NCBI GenBank assembly: GCA_910587395.1
Contig: CAJULJ010000038.1
Coordinates: 8,304 to 25,513 of the forward strand
DNA length: 17,210 bases
Direction of reading: 5' to 3'
From: an uncultured Oscillospiraceae bacterium
Lineage (GTDB): Bacteria > Bacillota > Clostridia > Oscillospirales > Oscillospiraceae
The first letter of the stretch is position 1; every line of letters begins with the position of its first letter. This document shows, one piece after another, positions 14,233 to 17,210 of the stretch. The notes under the pieces were generated by a model. That model was not told the DNA's origin. It saw only the letters and a program-made list of their open reading frames with translations, and ran no database searches. Position numbers and translations under genes: made by a program.

Positions 14233-14850
14233 ATGAAGGTTCTGATGCTCAACGGAAGTCCCCGCGCCGGGGGCAACACCTCCATCGCGCTGCGAGAGAT
14301 GGAGCAGATTTTCCAGGCTGAGGGCGTCGAAACGGAGCTCATCCAGGTAGGAAACCAGAATATCCGCAGCTGTGTGGCCTGCGGCGGGTGCGCCAAGCTG
14401 GGAAAATGCGCGTTCGATGACCTGGTCAACCAGCTCGCCCCCAAATTCGAGGCCAGCGACGGCCTTGTGGTGGGCAGCCCGGTGTATTACGCCTCCGCCA
14501 ACGCCACCTTGGTGGCGCTGCTGACCCGGTTGTTCTACAGCACACCATTTGACAAGACCATGAAGGTGGGGGCCAGCGTTGTGGCAGCCCGCCGGGGCGG
14601 TCTGTCCGCCGCCTTTGACGAACTGAACAAGTTCTTCACCATCTCCGGGATGCCGGTGGCCTCCAGCCAGTATTGGAACAGCGTCCACGGCAGGCTGCCT
14701 GGAGAGGCCGCTCAGGACGCGGAGGGCCTGCAAACCATGCGCGCCCTGGCCCGCAACATGGCGTTTTTGATGAAGAGCATCGCCCTGGGCCGCGAAAAAT
14801 ACGGTTTGCCGGAAAAGGAAGCCCGTCAGCCCACCAATTTCATCCGGTAA
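14233..14850 (+). CDS. Flavodoxin-family NAD(P)H-dependent FMN reductase, iron-sulfur flavoprotein-like
   Basis: The 205-aa protein begins MKVLMLNGSPRAGGNTSIAL, the FMN-phosphate loop of the flavodoxin-like reductases. It has VVGSPVYYASANATL (second FMN loop) in the middle. Cys47, Cys50, Cys53 and Cys59 form CVACGGCAKLGKC, a compact CX2CX2CX5C motif like that of archaeal/clostridial iron-sulfur flavoproteins, which bind a [4Fe-4S] cluster. It could therefore pass electrons between FMN and a cluster; the partner is unknown. The ATG lies 9 nt after AGGAGAGGAG. An ArsC/Spx-like gene follows 33 nt later before one terminator, so the two probably form a redox unit. Confidence 0.87.
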   Translation: MKVLMLNGSPRAGGNTSIALREMEQIFQAEGVETELIQVGNQNIRSCVACGGCAKLGKCAFDDLVNQLAPKFEASDGLVVGSPVYYASANATLVALLTRLFYSTPFDKTMKVGASVVAARRGGLSAAFDELNKFFTISGMPVASSQYWNSVHGRLPGEAAQDAEGLQTMRALARNMAFLMKSIALGREKYGLPEKEARQPTNFIR

Positions 14851-14883
14851 CCGGGACAAATACACAGGAAATGAGGACATCAT

Positions 14884-15240
14884 ATGCTGTTCGTAGAATA
14901 CCCGAAATGCACCACCTGCCAAAAAGCCGGAAAGTGGCTGGAAGCAAAAGGCGCGGCCTTCGAGAGACGGCACATCAAAGAAAACAATCCCACCGTGGAT
15001 GAGCTGAAGCTCTGGCACGCGCGCAGCGGCCTGCCGCTGAAAAAATTTTTTAATACCAGCGGGCTGCTGTATAAAGAGCTGAAATTGAAAGACAAGCTGC
15101 CCGCCATGAGCGAGGAAGATCAGTTCGCGCTTTTGGCGTCGGACGGAATGCTGGTCAAGCGGCCCATCCTGGTGGGCGGGGACTTTGTACTGGTGGGCTT
15201 CCGGGAGGCGGCGTGGGAGGCCGCTCTGGAACGGACCTGA
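14884..15240 (+). CDS. ArsC/Spx/YffB-family thioredoxin-fold protein
   Basis: This is a 118-aa ArsC-family protein. It begins MLFVEYPKCTTCQKAGKWLE; Cys9 and Cys12 make a CTTC redox pair in the thioredoxin-fold position. VKRPILV carries the conserved Arg region near residue 93. The family includes glutaredoxin-dependent arsenate reductases, Spx-type RNA polymerase regulators and uncharacterised oxidoreductases. With no ars genes nearby, arsenate reduction is not supported by context. The ATG follows GAGGA at 7-nt spacing. It shares a transcript with the FMN reductase gene. Confidence 0.88.
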   Translation: MLFVEYPKCTTCQKAGKWLEAKGAAFERRHIKENNPTVDELKLWHARSGLPLKKFFNTSGLLYKELKLKDKLPAMSEEDQFALLASDGMLVKRPILVGGDFVLVGFREAAWEAALERT

Positions 15241-15258
15241 TTCTCAATGATCCAAAAA

Positions 15259-15297
15259 AGAAACCTGCCTTCTGATTCCCTCAAAAGGCAGGTTTTT
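15259..15297 (+). terminator. Intrinsic terminator of the redox unit
   Basis: An 11-bp perfect stem (AAACCTGCCTT 15261-15271 with AAGGCAGGTTT 15285-15295) with a 13-nt loop is followed by a T run to 15297. Confidence 0.9.
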
Positions 15298-15335
15298 GAT
15301 GTAAGCCGGCGGACACAGCTTGGTTTTTATGGGGC

Positions 15336-15589
15336 TCAGCCCAGCAGGCCGGCGGCTGTCACGGCATTCTCAAAGCTCTGACGGGCGCTCTCCTCCGAGG
15401 TGGGCATGGTAGGCAGGTAGGGATCGCCCATGTCCCGGCCTCTCAGCTCACCCATAGCCTTTGCTCCCAAAAGTCAGGATGCCCATCACCCCGCCCTCAA
15501 TAACATAAGCCTGGACTCGTCAATCAATTCGTCCCGGTCAGTGGGGTCAGGATGGGGACGATGACTCCCTTGATGGAACCGGTATTCAT
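15336..15589 (-). pseudogene. Decayed dihydrodipicolinate synthase / N-acetylneuraminate lyase family gene
   Basis: The minus strand keeps recognisable pieces of a roughly 300-aa DapA/NanA-family aldolase within 254 bp. From ATG 15589 it reads MNTGSIKGVIVPILTPL, then shifts frame to TDRDELIDESRL. It shifts again to YVIEGGVMGILTFGS and jumps to the C-terminal KAMGELRGRDMGDPYLP and PTSEESARQSFENAV, ending AAGLLG and TGA at 15338-15336. At least two frameshifts and an internal deletion of about 220 codons remove the catalytic Tyr and Lys region. A ribosome binding site (AGAAGGGG) and the 18-nt spacing from the upstream isomerase gene survive, so it was once the next gene of that operon. The family assignment rests on my reading of these fragments. 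Confidence 0.78.
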
Positions 15590-15607
15590 ATGTTTCCCCT
15601 TCTCTAC

Positions 15608-16456
15608 TTACGCCCGGTCATAGGCGTCCTGCATCGCTTGACGGCAGAATACGGCGTTCTCCGGCGTTGTGTTCTCCAGAGTTGCAAAGATATAGGGCTT
15701 TTCCGTTTTGACAAATTTCATCACCCCGGAATAGTCCATCTCTCCGGTGCCCGCTCCCACAGATTTAAGGCCGTAGCCCTCGCCAGGGGTGCGTACAAAG
15801 TCCTTCAGATGGATCATAGCAATGTCCGGCCCCAGCAGCTCGATGGCCTGGGCGAACAACTCCTCCCTCCTGTCCACATTGTCCAAATCCAGCATGTTCA
15901 CCGGGTCGAAGAGCACCTTCAAATTGTGGCTGCCGATCTCGTCCAGCACCCGGCGGCAGCTTACAGGGTCATAGACGCTGTGCCGGGCCACCGGCTCGAT
16001 GGCAAAGGTGACGCCGTACTGCTCCGCGCAGCGCACCACGGGCTTCAGCCGCTCAATGAACAGGGACAGTGTCTTTTCATCCCGGCACTCAGGGCAGAAT
16101 TTGTACGCCTCGTTGGGCGCGCCCGTCTCGGTGCCCACCATGCCGCAGCCCAGCAGAGAGGCAAAGCGGATGTGGGCGTAGTACTTCTCATAGGCATCTT
16201 TCAGGTAGGCCTCGCTGGGATTCAGAAGATTCAGATAATTGCCCAGCACGGCAATATCGATACCGTTTTCCGCAAAGGCCTTTTTCAGATAGATGGCGTA
16301 GCCCGGCGTGAGAGCGGACGCGGTGCAGGGCACGTCCTTCATCAGCTTGCTCAGGGCCAGGTGGGAGCAGGTATAGCCCTTTTCCCGCACCACAGGCAGG
16401 AGCTTTTCCAGGGGAAGCTTTTCAGCATCGTGAAGCCGGAGACCGAGTTGAATCAT
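15608..16456 (-). CDS. Sugar phosphate isomerase/epimerase (xylose isomerase-like TIM barrel)
   Basis: The 282-aa protein has the AP-endonuclease-2/xylose-isomerase-like barrel fold. Metal-ligand motifs typical of the family are FAIEPVARH (Glu), VLFDPVNMLD (Asp), MIHLKDF (His, Asp) and ATLENTT (Glu). The N-terminus MIQLGLRLHD and the GTGEMDYSGVMKF segment also fit. The ATG at 16456 follows AAGGAGGTG. It looks intact, although both flanking genes of the former operon are broken, so its pathway context is lost. The substrate (a keto-sugar or uronate-derived sugar) cannot be told from sequence. Relaxed selection is possible. Confidence 0.86.
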   Translation of the reverse strand: MIQLGLRLHDAEKLPLEKLLPVVREKGYTCSHLALSKLMKDVPCTASALTPGYAIYLKKAFAENGIDIAVLGNYLNLLNPSEAYLKDAYEKYYAHIRFASLLGCGMVGTETGAPNEAYKFCPECRDEKTLSLFIERLKPVVRCAEQYGVTFAIEPVARHSVYDPVSCRRVLDEIGSHNLKVLFDPVNMLDLDNVDRREELFAQAIELLGPDIAMIHLKDFVRTPGEGYGLKSVGAGTGEMDYSGVMKFVKTEKPYIFATLENTTPENAVFCRQAMQDAYDRA

Positions 16457-16614
16457 AGGGACACCTCCTTAAATAATGGGCGTTGGGTTGAACATACAGA
16501 TATTGCTGTGGAAGCCGCACTGATCGGACAAGCGGTCCGGATAGGGCGGGCAGGTCATGGACCGTCCACGGCCACATTGTCGATGTCTTTGGTTTGGATC
16601 ACGTCCGCTATTCA
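16457..16614. other. Non-coding stretch with an unassigned remnant
   Basis: Apart from the isomerase ribosome binding site next to its start, I see no gene here. A minus-strand piece ending CGFHSNICMFNPTPII with a stop just before the isomerase looks as if it was once coding, but I cannot assign a family. Confidence 0.35.
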
Positions 16615-16921
16615 TCACCCCCGCAGCCGTTCGCACACCGCCATTATGCAGGCGGTGCCATGCTGATTGTCTGTCATCTGCTTCCCGCTGAGAGATCATG
16701 ATCGGGCGTTCCCGTCCGGTTGGCCACCACCTGTAAGAACATTTTAGTCCCTGCGGCCTGATAACGCAAGAGGCAGTCCACCGCTTTTTTCAGCAGTTCC
16801 GCCAACTCTCCCGCTCAGGACGCACGGTCTGGACCAGCCCGTACACGTCGCACAGAGCCATCAGGAACCAGCCCCGCCGGGACGGGGCACCGACTCCGTT
16901 TTCACCGGCTCCAAAGGGCAT
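16615..16921 (-). pseudogene. Fragment of a GH88/GH105-like unsaturated uronyl hydrolase
   Basis: The minus strand keeps GWFLMALCDV (16873-16844), which matches the GRGNGW-type core of GH105/GH88 hydrolases. After a frameshift comes LAELLKKAVDCLLRYQAAG (16805-16749), continuing TKMFLQVVANRTGTPD, like the family's RYQ...WYQVVD region. A third frame then gives GTACIMAVCERLRG, where the SGSAMF-type segment would be expected. The first segment ends in a stop in its own frame at RPERESWRNC, and the signal is lost in both directions, so only the middle of a roughly 370-aa protein is left. Such enzymes cleave unsaturated glucuronyl or galacturonyl residues from pectin or glycosaminoglycan fragments. 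The assignment is by eye. Confidence 0.55.
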
Positions 16922-17210
16922 GGTTCTATTTTACCAAGGCCCAGCAGATCCTGCAACAGGCTTTTCATTTTCCCTGCCAAAGCAACAGCTCCAGTCTGGT
17001 TTCCCCGAGAAAGCGTCCTGACCGGCGTACCTGCGGCCCAGCGCAGGCACTGCTGCAACCTGCTGCCTGCCCAGTCCTACTATTACTCCCGAATTAGAAC
17101 ATAGGAAATCTGGTTATGTTGAAAGAAAGCGGAGACCTTATCAGAGCAATGTTGAAAGGTACGCATGAAGGAAGCTGTTTTATGGCGGATATCGTATTTG
17201 GTCCGAGGTA
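16922..17210. other. Stretch without an assignable gene at the right edge
   Basis: A minus-strand reading frame of about 65 codons (17058-16861) runs antiparallel to no known motif and overlaps the GH105 remnant in another frame; I do not accept it as a gene. From about 17090 the sequence becomes clearly AT-richer. A plus-strand frame from ATG 17116 (MLKESGDLIRAMLKGTHEGS...) stays open to the window end, with AGGA 9 nt before it. It could be the start of a gene or chance. Confidence 0.3.

Noticed and set aside
16861..17058. 65-aa minus-strand frame containing RTLSRGNQTG, briefly reminiscent of an ABC signature
   Set aside because: No Walker motifs or downstream DEP sequence follow, and it overlaps the GH105-like remnant in another frame.

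Overview
The window looks like core chromosome from a high-GC, gut-type Firmicute of class Clostridia, most plausibly Oscillospiraceae (Flavonifractor, Lawsonibacter or Pseudoflavonifractor-like). This rests on an HPr kinase gene, GGAGG-type ribosome binding sites, sigma-A-type promoters, four-cysteine forms of L28 and L32, a clostridial-length LeuC and the protein flavour. The taxon is an inference.

Layout. (1) 1-4050: the 3' part of an ABC-F ATPase (YkpA/YbiT type, +) converges on a minus-strand hprK-glmS-ogt operon across one shared hairpin terminator. (2) 4050-7540: rpmB (L28, +) is followed by a strong terminator. On the minus strand lie a der-plsY pair and a yceD-rpmF pair, the latter driven by a fully consensus promoter. 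(3) 7540-10530: a class I aminotransferase and a two-gene unit of an HD-domain protein plus a divergent CoaX (type III pantothenate kinase-like) protein, all minus strand. (4) 10529-14077: a tight leuC-leuD-leuB operon, divergent from a Crp/Fnr-family regulator. The shared gap holds a 6+6 bp palindrome that could control both directions. (5) 14125-15297: a two-gene redox unit (iron-sulfur-flavoprotein-like FMN reductase and an ArsC/Spx-like protein) with its own promoter and terminator. (6) 15336-17210: a decayed sugar-catabolic locus. One intact sugar phosphate isomerase/epimerase sits between a wrecked dihydrodipicolinate synthase/aldolase-family gene downstream and a frameshifted GH88/GH105-like unsaturated glucuronyl hydrolase remnant upstream.

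How the genes work together: hprK (carbon catabolite control) and glmS (amino-sugar supply) share one transcript. der, yceD, rpmB and rpmF serve the ribosome. plsY starts phospholipid synthesis. leuCDB performs the middle steps of leucine synthesis; leuA is not in the window.

I see no CRISPR array, tRNA, rRNA, insertion sequence or obvious new defence system. The points most worth a second look are a perfect 23-bp tandem duplication that copies the glmS translation start region, the altered phosphate-binding motifs of the CoaX-like protein, the palindrome between leuC and the regulator, and the pseudogenes around the isomerase.
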